The notes below the pieces were generated by a model. That model was given only the letters and a program-made list of their open reading frames with translations. It was not told the origin of the DNA and did not search any database. 64,000 nucleotides of DNA from Epiperipatus broadwayi (taxonomy: Eukaryota; Onychophora; Udeonychophora; Euonychophora; Peripatidae): contig JAQFVV010012398.1 of assembly GCA_028023455.1 (NCBI GenBank), forward strand, positions 5,790,682 to 5,854,681, written 5' to 3'. Position numbers and translations under genes: made by a program. Positions 1 to 13,457 of the stretch are shown piece after piece; positions within the stretch are counted from its first letter, which is position 1, and each line of letters opens with the position of its first letter.

Positions 1-1300
1 TTTAATCATTATCTGTATTAATAGAAACAACTGGAGTGACAATATAAATATATTACTTATAATAAATGCATTCATTTTCCTTTTTTCAAACTGAAGCAAA
101 GATTATTCTTTAAGTGATTAGAATTCTCATCTTTAATAATGAAACATCATTTCAGAGTTATTATTTAATATTATTTATGAAATTATCTTATATTCTATTT
201 CATCACATATAGTGCTCAAACTTTTTATGAAATCCTGATAAATAAACCATTCAGATTACATATTAAGACAAATTACTTCTTCTCCATGCTTTTTTTGGGG
301 AAATAATAATAATTATAAATTTTAAGTGCTAATATGAAAATTCCAAACATTTGAAATAAGAATGTCAATATATATATATATATGATTATTGAGGGTAGTT
401 GTAAAAGGGAGAGAAGGTATTAAAAATAAATAATAAAATAAATAATCTTTTTTTTCTCTTCAGAAATTTTATTTTTTAATTTTTAAAAAAATAAAAAGAG
501 AGATAAATAAATAAAATTTTATATAATGTATATTAGTTTTTTTTTTAAAAAAAAAAAGAAAAAAAAAGTTTTAAAATGTTTGCTAAATAATGTTGTTTTC
601 AGTTAATTAAAGTTGTTTTTTTCTTCTTTTCTTTTATCTCTATTAAGAAAGTAATGTTTTGTATAATTAAAAGATTATCTGTTTTTTTTTTGGCAATTAA
701 AAAGAAAAAATAACTACAAAAGATCTTTTTTAATAAATAGGATATGATTGGATTTTTTAAAATTAATTAAAAAATTAAAAAATGAGAGAAATAATATTAG
801 AATTTATTCATCGGGATTTAATGCTATCATTTTTGAGTTAGATGATTTGATAGATAATAAGATTGTTAAAAAAGATAAGATGGAGTGCATTACAATAGAC
901 CTCAGGGTCTTGTGAGAAGCAATCATTATTGATCTAATTGTTGAAGAAAACAGCAGTAGCAGTTCAGACATGAAGAGAATAGTGAGAAATTAATTTTTGT
1001 CTGAAATAAGACTGACTTCATTAATATGTTTTTTGAAATGGATTTGGAAGAAAACTGTGTTAATTCTTTTCTAGAAACAACCACGGATCAACATACATGG
1101 CTTCAAGTCACTCGAAAAACATCAGTTTTTGTTACCATAGTGTTTTTGCGCTTATTTTAAAGCTAAAAAGTACCATAAAATGCTGCCCTCTCTAAAATTA
1201 TTTTACAAGTAAAAAATCAATAATATTGATATAAGAAACTACAAGAATGGGAGAAGGCAGGCTTTCCTAGATGCTGATTGATTGGTTCTCAATCTGAATA
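1..1300. other. AT-rich intergenic or intronic DNA, no gene seen
   Basis: This stretch holds homopolymer A/T runs (for example T- and A-runs at about 535-570), a short (TA)n tract at 368-383 and no open frame of note. Around 780-1130 the composition is slightly less AT-rich, but every frame is broken and no family is recognisable. Confidence 0.6.
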
Positions 1301-1309
1301 TAAGAAGTG

Positions 1310-1735
1310 CCCGTCAATAATTTTCTCTGCTCCAACTTTTTTGTTTGATTTTCAAAATGAAAATGAATGTTTTAGAGTGTTTTTTTATTATTATTCGAAC
1401 ATATTATAATTTATTTTGATAAAATATGCTGAAAATATAATTAAGTTAGAAAAATAGTAAACAATTCCTTTTACATGAAAGTAAATTGAAAAAGAAACCA
1501 GTGCTAATAACAATTTTGAGACCTGTCAATAATTTTCATTGTCCCAAGCTCTTTATTTGATTTTCAAACAAAAATTAATGTTTTAGAGTATGTTGCTGTT
1601 ATTTTTTTACATATTATAATGTATTTTGATAAAATATGCTGAAAATATAATTATTTTAGAAAAATAGTACGATTTTAGTGAAAAATTCTTTACTTTTACA
1701 TGAACATAAATTGAGAAATAAATAAATGACATCCA
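1310..1735. repeat. Diverged tandem duplication, period about 214 bp
   Basis: Two head-to-tail copies. The first starts near 1311 and the second near 1523; both begin with TCAATAATTTTC just after the start and share TTTGATTTTCAAA, AATGTTTTAGAGT and the block TTTTGATAAAATATGCTG. The copies differ by scattered substitutions and small indels, so the duplication is old. No coding content. Confidence 0.75.
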
Positions 1736-2349
1736 CAGCACTTTCTAATTTGTTACAAACTTTTTTTTAGGTCTTCCACTATCAAATAGTTTTATAGTTA
1801 TAAATAGAAATTTATTTTTGAAAAAACTTTTGTTCACTTTCATGAAACTAAAATGAATATATTAAAAGATGAATGTATATTTACTGCTGATTTTGTAATT
1901 GACCAATAAAAAGTTGTAAAACTTTAATTTACTTAGCCAATAAACAAACTGTTGTTAAACAATTTTTTTCAGTGAAAGTATTAAGCTTTCAATATATTCT
2001 GAGCATCACCAAGATAACATGTAGCCTATTTACTAAAATACAATGTAAAAGAAATAGAATAAATGTAGGACAACCTCAGTCTGTGTTAACCTAATTTGCT
2101 AATTATTATATTAGAAAATGGATAAACTCAGTTTATAGCAACCTGACTGAAAATCTGTATTAAATGGGAAACTTATTGTACTGTATAATGGATAATTTAT
2201 ATTAATTTGGAAGTTATCATCATAAAGAAAATTTGAAGCTACAAAAAAAAAGGTTAATGGAAGAACTTCTAATTATTTAAAAAATAAAAAATAGAATTAT
2301 ATACCACATGACCCCATTTCTTTTTTAAGCTTGTAAAATATGAATAAAG

Positions 2350-2545
2350 ACATTTGCTAGTTGCTCAAAAAGCTTTGAAAATTTCAGATTTTTCTACTCA
2401 ATGGTTGGTATTTTTAGATCTAGTGTCTGAAAATACTCTAGTGCCTCCATTGGTCTGGGGTTCTGATAGATATTTTAAGTGCTTTCTCTTGCTAAGCATT
2501 TATCACAAAGCTTGAGCAACTAGAAAAGCTCTTTGTTCTAATTAT
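2350..2545. repeat. Short, internally deleted copy of the 59-kb foldback family
   Basis: The segment from about 2378 to 2520 matches the right arm of the large inverted repeat at 59421-59672. It shares TTCAGATTTT, GGTATTTTTAGATCTAGTG (with the following TCTGAA) and AAGCATTTATCACAAAGCTT. The ends are themselves inverted: CTAGTTGCTC near 2357 pairs with GAGCAACTAG near 2515. This suggests a shorter member of the same foldback element that lost most of its left arm. Confidence 0.65.
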
Positions 2546-3219
2546 TCAATCTGAACATTTAAAGAAACCAGAAGGAAAAGATGACCTGGAAAGAAATTTA
2601 AAATGATAAATTTAAGAGGAGGATTAAAAGAAAAAATTTATAGTAAAAATGTTTTGTAGTGTGCACATCTATATTTGTAAATAATTTCTAGGATACATAA
2701 TAATACATAATTTTTTTTGTTGAAACATTTTTTTAAATATTAAAAATAATTGACTATAATATATATTTTCCCCTCCAAAATGTAAAAGAGCATGGTATCT
2801 ACCCCCAATTTTATAAAAAAGGAAGATCTTAGCTAATCTTAAATTTTTTATCATTATTGTAAAATGTATTTAAATTTTAATCATTGAAAAGAGGAATAAC
2901 ATTATTAATTAAATATTAATGTAGTAATAAGAATCAGCAGTTAATTTTATTTACTATATGAAATTATATTTTTATAAAAATGATTTAAATTTGGAATTAT
3001 TATATTGTCATATCTTTTTTGAATTTATTAATTTAATAGTTAATATCATTAACTCATTCTTAAAAAATGTGTTAATGTATTTATTCCTCCAGCTTTCTGT
3101 TTTATGAATGGGCAGTGTGTAAGATTTTATTTTATTTAGGAATTTGTAAATTATCCCAGTGAAAGTATTCAAATTAAAGTAAAGTAAGGTTATATATTTA
3201 TACTTTTTATCTTCTTCAC

Positions 3220-3650
3220 AGTCATAGTCCTTGGAATGTATTGATCTTGAGTTAGGTCTAGATCAATGACAGTTAATGTATATGCATGTAGGGGATTATG
3301 TTTGTGTGTGGACATTCAGATAATTCTTTGGATGGTACAAAGGTCAATATCTCCTTTAAAGTCCATTCACTGAATGTTTTTTAGATTATAAAAATGTTTA
3401 TAGATAGCCTGTACACTCATGATGGTATGTGGCCAGAGCATTGATGATGAACAGCATGTATTAGACTCTCCTCATTTTTTATTATGATAAATACTTTAGC
3501 ACTTAAGTATGTAAATATAGATGATGGTTTTTATATTATGCTCTAAATTTGGCATTGACTAAATAAGTCATCTTACCTTTTAATATTGAATCTTCTTTAG
3601 ACTCAATCACAAAAAATGATGGTTGATGATTCTTGTTTAATACTGGTGAT
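3220..3650 (+). repeat. Interspersed repeat family A, copy 1
   Basis: This segment aligns in order with 52080-52500. Shared landmarks are GACAT-CAGATAAT, CCTTTAAAGTCCAT, GGCCAGAGCATTGAT followed by GATGA-CAGCAT, and the ATTATGAT-GATTAGCACTT region. The copies are well diverged. No open reading frame and no terminal repeats were found, so the class of element is unknown. Confidence 0.65.
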
Positions 3651-3689
3651 GTAATTTATAATTATTAGTATAACTATTTATTTTTTATT

Positions 3690-5520
3690 AAATGCTGATG
3701 TGTTTTGCTCATATACCTTTTATTAATTTTATTGATCGGAAGATGATGATATTTTTTCATCATCCCTTATTACTCATTTGTTCTGTATCATTACAATATA
3801 TATTCACAATTTTGGGGGTTTTATTAGTGAACTTCTCATTCCAATTCCACTTACATTACAACCATCTACCAAAGCAGAAATTCAGACTAACCTCTCTCAT
3901 TTTACATACCTTTTATATATAATTTCATTTTTGAAGAGTTTATTTATACTAAGATGTTGCTCTTCTTTAAAATTAGATTTAAAAACATAATTAAATTAGA
4001 ATTATTGTCATTCTTTTGAACAATCAAACTCATATCTATCACATTTGACTTGGAATAGTCAGAGATTAAAGAAATCTGCTTGCCTTTAGCATCATCATAC
4101 ATTATATTAAAGATAAAATTGTGATAAAGTTCTTTTTTACTATCAACTTGGTAGTCTAGTGAAACCAATGATCACCAATGATTTAATATAACTCTACATA
4201 TAAGAACATTTTTAAGGATACAATTTTTTCTAGTTTTGGGTGAATAAGTACTTTAAATCATTTTAATATTACCCCATTTGTAATTATAAAAATCTTTCAG
4301 AGAGTCCAAAATTAATGAATATCTAGAAACTATAAAAAGTTAGCATGATCAGAGTAGGTTTTATTTATTCTCTTATCATCCATATTGAAATGCATTGTTA
4401 AAATTAAATTTGAATTCTGTTTTGAAGGATTAAAACATTTCTTATTTTCAAATTGTAGTGGATTGCTCAACTAATGTTTAGTTAAGTATAACTTTTTTCT
4501 AGTAACCTTTAATAAAATTTTCAGATATGGACTCAGAATATAAATTATTTACTAATGTCAGAGAAAAATAGTTAATAAGGCAAGATTGTAGTTGCTCTGC
4601 TGTTTGAGATCATTCTATAAAGTACTCCTGTCTTGAAGTGGAAAACATCACTTATTCAAACCAATTGTAAGAATCATATTCCAATAATTACTGAAGCAAA
4701 ACAAAATATTACTAAGCTAAAAATCTATTACTTTTAAAGACCTAACTTAAGCAGTTAAATCATTTAATGTAATATTAATAGCTAACTTGTAGCAAAGTAT
4801 ATAATAGATAAATTAACATTTAATCATCAATGGCTAGTATATTATGCTACTATCAAATTTTAAGTACTCTAATTTTATATTATTTTTTTTAAAATTAAAC
4901 AAGTATCCATCTCAGCACATTTCTAAATTTATCTTGCACAGTCTTAGTTTTATGCCATTTTTTAAAAATTTACTGATGTTGTACCTAGTGTAGTCAAAAC
5001 ATAATTTTGTTTTTTCATTTTTTAGTTATTTGTGGTTATTTTCTTATATAAATATTATAACATTTTTTGTAAGTAATTCTTAGAATAATAAAAATTATAT
5101 TTATTTTATTATAACAATCAATTGTAATGTTTCTTAAAAAAAGTGCATTCAGTTAAACTCAATTACTAGGTTTATAAAAATTCTGTGCAGTATTTCTTTT
5201 TTGTGTGGTATTGCTATATAAAATGTTCATATTCATTTTCTAGCACTGGAAAACTAAAATGTCTGAAAATTATAACTTGAATAAGACATTGATTAATGGT
5301 AATCTTCTAAACTCATTCATTTTCTATAAAAAATTTAAACAGTCAAATAAAATTTAATGCTTGGATTTTTTAAAAGCATTAGAAAAATTGCTTACAAATT
5401 AATACTTAGAGGAAAGACTTCTAATTAGGAGTATTAGAAAATTCGGAAGTTACTAAATTTTTATTTGTTTTACTTCTTTTAAATTAAAATTATAGCTCAA
5501 AATAATACGTTTCTAATGAG
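3690..5520. other. AT-rich DNA, nothing recognisable
   Basis: Short open frames here (about 3692-4168 on both strands) have the low-complexity composition expected of AT-rich noise and match no family. Nothing else stands out. Confidence 0.5.
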
Positions 5521-5527
5521 AGGTATC

Positions 5528-5679
5528 AATTTTGATACAAAAAAATGATCATGTCTTTTCTTTATATTGTATACTCACATTACACAAGTGCATGTATCCA
5601 TTATGGGTAAATCTGACTTTGTATTGCAATTGATATACAACATAAAGAAAAGACATGATCATTTTTTTGTATCAAAATT
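5528..5679. repeat. Hairpin MITE-like element, 38-47-bp arms
   Basis: The left arm at 5528-5565 is the exact reverse complement of 5642-5679. With one mismatch the pairing extends inward to about 5574 and 5633, leaving a loop of about 58 bp. The near-perfect arms suggest a recent foldback insertion or conservation of a hairpin transcript. A chance open frame on the plus strand runs through it (5567-5794). Confidence 0.85.
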
Positions 5680-6639
5680 AATATTCACAATTTCAGTACA
5701 TTTAGATATCATAAAAGATGTTACTATTGGCAACTTTTTTTTACAAAATTTATTAAGCAATACTTCAGAGTCTGTTGGAAATGTAATGACATAATTATGG
5801 GATATATATTGTAACCTCTCAATTTAAATTTGTTTGTAAGAGACTCAATACTGTACTAAAATGAAAATCAGAGTGAAAGAAACTGGAAATGCACTTCTGG
5901 AATGCGTTTGTATGTATTGAAAATGCATTTACATATGCTTGAACCTTTATAAAACTCTAACCCCACACAAACACACTCTCTTGATATCTCAAATAAAATA
6001 GTGTAAATATATGATTTCTCAGGAATTTAAATATTGACTACTAAATGTTTAAAATATATAATTTTTGATATAATTTTGTTTTATCTATTCAAAATTAAAA
6101 CTTTATTTATACTTTAGAGTAGATACAAGAGAAATCAAAAATAGCATAAAATTAGGTCAATAAGAAAGTTTTAATGAATACATACAAATGGGGTGTGCAA
6201 ACCATGTATATAGAAAAATCAAAAAGTTGTATTAGATCAGTAACATAGTCTCAAAAGCTGCATAAAAAATATGATAAGCAAATTAATGCAAGTATGAAAG
6301 AAACATAAATAAATAAATACAAATAAAATCAAAGATTACACTAATGTCTTAAGGCAGTGCATCATATGCATAATTTGCTAGGGATATAAAGTAATTCAAA
6401 CCTATATATAAGGTTTAAAATTCCGTAGATTAATGACTATCTTGGCCCAAAGACCAATGAGGACCATAACAATATTTACAAGTTGATATATAAAAAAAAC
6501 TATTGAGAATCATTAATTAATTACACAGTATAAAACTAATACGAAGTTTATGTAGCAAATATATAGGGTGTATGAAAGATCTACAAAGTTAAAGTTTAAA
6601 TTATTATTGGATGAAAGGTGGGACATATTATTTATTCAG

Positions 6640-9600
6640 TGGATGGGAGAAAGTTCAAGTCTTAGTCCTAAGAATTATATGAATTAAGTCTATAGCCTCA
6701 TCTGGCTCCAGATTTGGTCAGTTAGCCCAGGCTGACAAATTCGTTTATCCTCATTCTTTATCTTGTAGAGGGACTTGAATTTCAATTATCCATTGAGTCA
6801 TCACAACCATGATCAAATATCATGCAACATCTGGTGGTCCAAATTGATAAGTTAATGAAATTGGCCAGTCTTATTGTTCTGAATTGACCCTTTTTAATTG
6901 TGGCCTTAAGAGAAATGTTAGCTGGATCATTGCCATTTATCCAGTCTAATGCTATATTTTGGAGGTAAGTCCACGAACCACATTGATTCAGAATATGGTC
7001 AATGAACTTTTCTTGTTTGTTGCATAGAGGGCAAAGGGGGTCGATGTAATCCCTTTGGTAGTGGAGAAAGGCTCCAGTGGGGAGTGCTCCAAGGATGATT
7101 TTTATTTAAAAATCAACAAAATTTTGGACTCAGTTTGATAAATTTTGTTAATTTGGAAAATTGAGTGCCTATAGGGAGTATATTAACAGATTGAGTTTTC
7201 TCAGGAAATTATTAATCGATAAACTTCCCAATATGATAATTTCCCCTGGAAAAGGGAACCTGATGACCGGAAATTTTGAATAATCACAGTAACTTGCTTT
7301 TGTAACCAAATGCTTCTCCATCTAGGTGAAGGTTGATCAGTAGGCTCAGCCTTTTACATGGGGAAGGGGCACTCCATATTGGGATTATTCTTCAAGATTA
7401 TATTCTGAGTTTGTAGGAAGAAAAAATCTTCTGCAAGTGAAGGCTAATGCCATTAAGAAGCTTGGGTTTTTGTAATAGGTTGAGCTGGTGATAGGAGTCT
7501 TGCCTCCTCAGAAATGATTTCTACATAAGGTATCAATTTTTTGGGTAAACTTGCCTGTGGGGGAAAATCCTGCCAGATAATATGTTATTTTGGGTAATAC
7601 TATAGCATTTAATAGTGCTACCTTCCCCAACGAGGACAGGTAGACCTTGGATAGTGATGTTACTGTTGAATTGACCTTAGCTAATAAGGAAGCTTCAAGT
7701 TCCTTCCTCATAGTGGATGGGGGAGGGCCAGGAGGAAGCTGAGAAATTTCTGAGGGGGATTCAAATCCACCTGGTATTTGCTTGCCTGATAGAATTGACC
7801 ACATGGCTGATTTCACACTGTTTACTCTGAGACTAAATTTGTGAGAAAATTGGTCTAGGAATTTCCCAAGCCTAATGAACTCATCCCAAGATGAGAAGAA
7901 CACCACCACATCATTCATATAGGAAATATTGGTGAATGTTCTTCCTCAGCATAGGAATGGCTATCCCAGGAAAGATAGTCTCAGTGCTTAGCAGTAATGG
8001 GTTCACATAGGCTTTGAAGAGGAGTGTACTTAGTGGCAAGCCCTGAAGGATAGAAATACAGGACTGAAATTCTGGAGCCACTCTGCCATCCAGAGAGAGA
8101 AATACCTCCCAATTGTGAAGCAGGTTCTCTATCATCTAAAGGTATGCTGAAAGCACTTGGAGTTCCTCCACCACACTAAGTAATACATTGATACTGACAC
8201 AATCAAAGGCCCCAGCAAAGTTGAGTTGAACTGCAATCAGTTGGAACATCTTTCTCCTGCGACCATGATCTATGAGAAGGCAAAAACAGCTGACAGCATT
8301 GGCAATCAAGCTCCCTCTCTTGGCAGTTTGGTATGAGGACAATTGATCTATGATGATGTCTTAGACATCCTCTTTAATTAGGCCCTTGATTGTCTTTACT
8401 AGTAAGGGCAACATCGAAATCAGCCAGAGGTTGTCTAACCAATGTGGGATTTCACATTTCTTAATAAGGGGAACCATGGCAATCGGGCCATTTTCCAACA
8501 ATTTTCTGGCTGCCATCAGCCATAAGGTCAACCATTTCTTTGATAATAGGTAAAGGCACAAAAGTGTATGAGGATGAACTTGGAAATGCCATGCAGGCCA
8601 GGATGAGTTTATTCAAGCAACAATCTTAATTTCAACAGGATCCTAGATTTAGTGATCTAATGCAGAGCAGATTCCCTATTTATGAGAGTCCTATGTGAAT
8701 TAAATACTCTTGGAGGCTGGAATTTTTCTGTAGTAAAATTCACAAACTCTGGCCAACATGAAAGAACCAGAGTATTCATTGCCCTGTACTTCAATTGACC
8801 TAAGGGCCTTAGACCTTTTGCCAGAACCCAGAGCCCATCTTAGGTAGCCTCTGGTCCAGCAATTCTGGTGATGAAGGTATTGGCAGGCTCTCTTAATCAA
8901 GAGGTATTCAACCATGGCTGCTTGAGTATGCTTATATTTTGTCTTTAGAACTAGAATATTTGTGACAGTTTGGGCTTCATAAGGAAGTGAGCTGAGCTCT
9001 TTGGCAATGGAGTCCAATTCATGAAGCTTACAAACTGGATGCTTAGATTTAATTGTACATTTATTGATTAGGTATTTGAGTGTGTCAACAAATGCTTTCC
9101 AAGCAGCCTGTGCAGGAAGAGAAATCAGCTGCAAATGATTAAAGATGAAATAAGCTTCCGATACCAGCTGGATAATAATATTGTCTTTAGTAAGCATACA
9201 AGTTGTTTATGGTAGTTCATTAACAATCTGTGAGACAGTTCTCAGGTTGACTTTAACTTTTAAGGCAAAGTGGTCAGAAAATACTGCAGCTGTAGATGAG
9301 CTTCAATAATTGGTGAAAGAGAGAGAGAGAAGAGGACGAGATCCATGAGTGATCTGGACTTTTGAATGTAAAATGAAAAAGCAGTTAGAGAAAAGAATTT
9401 TCTTCCACTTTCAATTTGCTGGTTTAGAAATTTGCGTAAATTTGTTTTGACATTGTTCATAGGTGAGATAAAAATCTTCAATGATTAAAGTGGGGAGAGA
9501 ACTGATTCTGAGGATGGAATTTATAGTGTGAGTAATCCCAAGAACTGTGTCTGAATCCTTGGATAAGTATAAATCTATCAGATTAAAAGGAAAACTATTG

Positions 9601-9895
9601 ATTTGAAAGGTGGCTATTAAACAGTTGAAATCAATGTGCAGAATTTTAAAAAAAGAAAGGGGGGAATTTTTACTGATGATTATTGCAACTCTTCCTGAAG
9701 CAGAAGAGGAGCAGGAATAATGGAAGTAGCCTAGATGATGAATGAGATCAAGGTGCAGGGGTCAGACCCAAGGTGGAGCTTAGTCTTGGATAGACAAAGA
9801 ATATCAGGGGCTTGGTGATGAAACCAGTGTGATAAGACATAAGCTCTGTCATGAGAGTTCAGACCTCTGACATTAACTGAAACAACACTAAACAT
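6640..9895 (-). pseudogene. Degenerate LINE ORF2 (endonuclease-reverse transcriptase)
   Basis: The start at 9895 gives MFSVVSVNVRGLNSHDRAYV, then PDILCLSKTKL: the N-terminal strand and the E/K-type motif of the APE endonuclease used by LINEs to nick DNA. Further down, MNDVVVFFSSWDEF (about 7918) corresponds to the YxDD-type palm motif region, followed by VNSVKSAMWSILSGKQIP, typical of L1/Tx1 reverse transcriptases. Near the C terminus LPTGAFLHYQRDYIDPLCPLC, given here as LPTGAFLH then CPLC, precedes DHILNQC, the CCHC knuckle of this group. Frames change repeatedly (open pieces at 9260-9481, 8700-9197, 8136-8342, 7911-8135, 7508-7918), with stops between them. Non-functional. Confidence 0.8.
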
Positions 9896-10445
9896 AATAG
9901 ATGATATTTTTAGTCTTATGATCCAAAGATATGGTGCTCTTAGAAGTGGAATTAGAAGGATCAGGACTGATTAATGGACAAAAAGCAGCATCAAGTTCAG
10001 GAACAGGCTCAGGAATATCTTCTGCAAGCAAGGAAGAAGAGCCAATATCATTTGGCAACAGCAGGAATAGATTCGAGATTTGCATCTATTCGATCAGGTT
10101 TCTGAGAAGCTACAGAGATAACAGGAGAAGTGTATCTGATTTTCTTATTACTAGGACTGGGCTGGGGTGGTCAACTTGTCAGGAAGGGTAGCATGACTAT
10201 CAGTACTGGAATAAGACAGCTGGATTAGACTGAGATTTAAGGTTACGGTTTTTCCTCTTACATTGGGGAGGGGAGGAAGGACCAAAGGAGTCAAACTCTG
10301 GGTCAGTGGCAGAGGCCATAGACAGGCTGTCCTCCTCAGCCAGAGAATAGACATCTGAAGATTGGTCATCAACCATTATCTTTACATGCTCAGTAGATGA
10401 GAAGTCATCAGGAAATTGTTGAGCACTGGGGCCAGAAATTAACTA
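9888..10445 (-). pseudogene. C-terminal remnant of LINE ORF1
   Basis: The reading starts open at about 10445 and runs through an acidic, serine-rich stretch (SLAEEDSLSMASATDPEFDS) followed by a basic patch (KRKNRNLK) to a stop at 10200-10202. It resumes in another frame in a P/E/D-rich tail (IPEPVPELDAAF) ending at 9888. The stop TAG of that last frame overlaps the ATG of ORF2 in the 8-base string ATGTTTAG (9888-9895). Upstream RNA-binding parts are missing because the element is truncated. Assignment rests on position directly ahead of the endonuclease, not on a recognised domain. Confidence 0.6.
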
Positions 10446-10449
10446 CATA

Positions 10450-13440
10450 TTTTCAGGGTTTCTATTTATCGATATTCATTAAGATTTATGGTAATAATTA
10501 TCTTGGGGCTTTTCTTTAATAAACATTTACTACTATCAAGATAAATATGCATATCAGGGATTTTTATGTACTCAATCTACTTTTAACTTATTGGATTCAA
10601 ATAGCAAATATAATAAAATATTTAAGTAACCTTAAATGAATCAGCAGTATGATGTCTTGATCGGAATTTAAATGGTATCAAAATGATGATCAAAGAATAA
10701 TACCATATATTTGAACAAAATTGTTTATTTCTTGTAAATAACAAAGAAAATAATAATAAAAAAATATAAATCAGCACTATATGATAGCAAATATTAAAGA
10801 TAAATATTTATAATGTGAATTATCTTCATATGACAACAAATATTAAAGATAAGTGTTTTGGGCTCTTTTAAAAGTGTAGGTATATTGATTATATCTACAT
10901 TTGATGTATAAACTCATGGTATGTGTGGCAATACAATATACATGTTATAGAAGATGGATTGCAATATTTTATCCTACTTTCATATTGAATATATAATCGA
11001 ATTAAGTATCTCAAAACTATAAGTTTAATACATATTTGTCACTTTCTTTATCAACTCAGGTTTGAATTCAAACTTTATTATTGTGAGGTTTATTTTACAA
11101 ACAACCATACAATAGAATATTTTAATATTTCTCCACCATACTAGTGGAACTAGCATATAAATTATATCACAAAAGCAAATCTCAATTCCTAATTTTAAAT
11201 TAATTCTATCATATATTTTAATACTTAGTATTTGGTGAACCAAATATAAATAACCTTTATCCTGAAATGTGTACTATTTTTTATAGATAGTTTTACTCAA
11301 ACATGAATTGAGAAAGAAACTTTAAAATTTATAATAAATGATGAAATATAACTTAATATATTTAAAAGAAATTTAAAATGATAGTTAAAAAAATGCACTC
11401 TTTCTTCACTAACCAAGATTTAAACTATATTCATTCTCACTTATCTATCACACTATACTCTTACATATTGAATATAAAATATACTATCTGGATTTCCAAT
11501 GGAGCTTTATGGTTAGATTTGGTATATTTACTATTCTAATAATTTATTAAACTATTCATAAAAACAGAACTAATTAATACATCATTCATATAAAGTTTAT
11601 ATAGCAATCCAATATCGAACATTCATAAATTTATCATGATAGAACTCGCAATGATAATACATTTAATGATTTATTGCACTATTATACAAGTTTACTGAAG
11701 ATTAAAATTATCATAATCAAATTAATCCCTTTTGAAAAATATTAATCTCAAATATTGAATGTATATCCTGAATTCCTTTAATCTCCTTAATTCTTTTGAT
11801 AGTCATATATGACATAAAATTTTTAAGTAACTCTTTATCAAAACAAATACTCTATCACTGTACTGCTTTCATTCTTATGATGCTTTAAAGAAAATTATCT
11901 CAGTCGTGTCTATTCAATAATAATATATCATTTATTTCTTTACATATGAGGTACTTCCAAAAGCTTCCTTTACTGGATAAGATTCTGGGATAATCACTCA
12001 AAATTTTATTAGAACATATTTTAAAACATATTCCTTTGAAATTGGAGAAACACAATATTGTAGAATTTCAATATCCCAAATTTCAAATTTTAATTGAAAA
12101 TTTAAAAAAAAGGCAATATTTTTCCTTTAAAAAAAAGCAAAATTTTTGTTTTATATTTTAGCTTAACATCGCTGCTACTGAAATGAAATAGAGATTTGCC
12201 CCTGTCTAGGGTGGACTCCTAGATAATGTTTTTTTTACCTGTCATCATCGAGTAGGTAGGTATAAAAATGGTGATTTTGGATAAAATAGGATGATCTTGC
12301 ACTACACTAAAAATTTTATAGATTGACTTCTCATTTTAATTTGCTGGCATTTATAAGTTTTCTCCTATGATGTCAAAAATTTCTACAATGCATCCCTCCT
12401 TGTAGTTGATTTCCAGGATGTCTCCATAGTGTAGTAAATAATCAGGTAAGATCCTATAGTTTTTCTTTCAATTGGCATGAAGATATATTCATTTTTGAAA
12501 TATAAACAATAAAATAATAATTTAAAAAATGCTTAATATCAATTTCTTATAAACAAATAAATAAAAATGCATTTATTCATTTATTAACTAACCTTATTAG
12601 AGCAATAAATATTTGTCAATAAATATTCTTAGATCACTATCATTTTAATACTCTTTTAATATCAATAATTTCATTATTGTTTTATATTCTGTTATTTTAG
12701 AAATATTTATTAAATCTAACTATTTAATTATCTAAGATTTCAGTAAATCTTTCTAGCACATTTTTCTAATTTGGTGAATGCTATTTACACATGCATTGCA
12801 TATGAGTAAATGTAACAAAATTTTATATATTCTTAATACTAGCACTTCTGTTGAAATAATCGACAATTTATTCATTTTGAATTTGTTGTAAAAATTCCAA
12901 TTTAGTAGTTTGACTACTTATGATTTCATTTACTGTTCATTGACAAACACTATTCTACATGTACCTGGACTTATAGCCATTGCTAAAACAATTCACTAAT
13001 TGTTTGTTAAATAGTTATAAAGAAATGTAGTGTTTAATATTTGAAAATACACAAAAACTAATATTTGAAGTCTAAAAAAAATCACAAAAATGATTATCCT
13101 CTTGCACATTGATCTAGTTGACCCTTGGGTTTACATCTATCACTTGATTGTCCTATCATAATGATTGTCCTATCTATTATGAGATATATAATCAAGAAAT
13201 TTTTTTAAACAATTCATTCTTTTTAGACTTGATAGCATTGGTATCAAAATATAATGCTACAATATATATATATAATTAAAATCAAATGACCATTATGTAA
13301 TAAATGTTGTAATAAAAATAATAATGAATATAATGATAAAAGTAAATTATAAAAATCATGTACATACATTACAATAATATATATAATATATTATAAAAGT
13401 TTTATATATATATAATATTATAAATCGATGTCTGTATTTC
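10450..13440. other. AT-rich DNA, nothing coding recognised
   Basis: Contains a small local duplication (two copies of AACAAATATTAAAGATAA-like sequence at about 10785-10860) and a GC-richer patch at 12160-12480. Its minus strand has a short open stretch near 12420-12360 but no identifiable protein. (TA)n tracts occur near 13260 and 13380. Confidence 0.5.
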
Positions 13441-13457
13441 TTCAAAGCAATATACAG

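Larger units (their letters stand above)
6500..10445 (-). mobile_element. Decayed L1/Tx1-like non-LTR retrotransposon, truncated within ORF1
   Basis: Minus-strand LINE remnant of about 3.9 kb. In element order it holds the C-terminal part of an ORF1 (10445 to about 9888), an apurinic-like endonuclease start (from 9895), reverse transcriptase fragments (about 9200 to 7500) and a C-terminal zinc-knuckle segment (about 7090 to 6950). Many stops and frameshifts make it inactive. The piece begins abruptly inside ORF1, the usual 5' truncation. No clear poly(A) tail or target duplication was found, so both ends are approximate. It is clearly less AT-rich than its surroundings and belongs to the same broad group as the element at 28753-34153, but is much more diverged. 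Confidence 0.8.

Noticed and set aside
3692-4168. Short overlapping open frames on both strands
   Set aside because: Composition is typical AT-rich noise; no splice, start or similarity evidence.
5567-5794. 75-codon plus-strand frame
   Set aside because: It runs through one arm of the hairpin MITE and has no recognisable domain.
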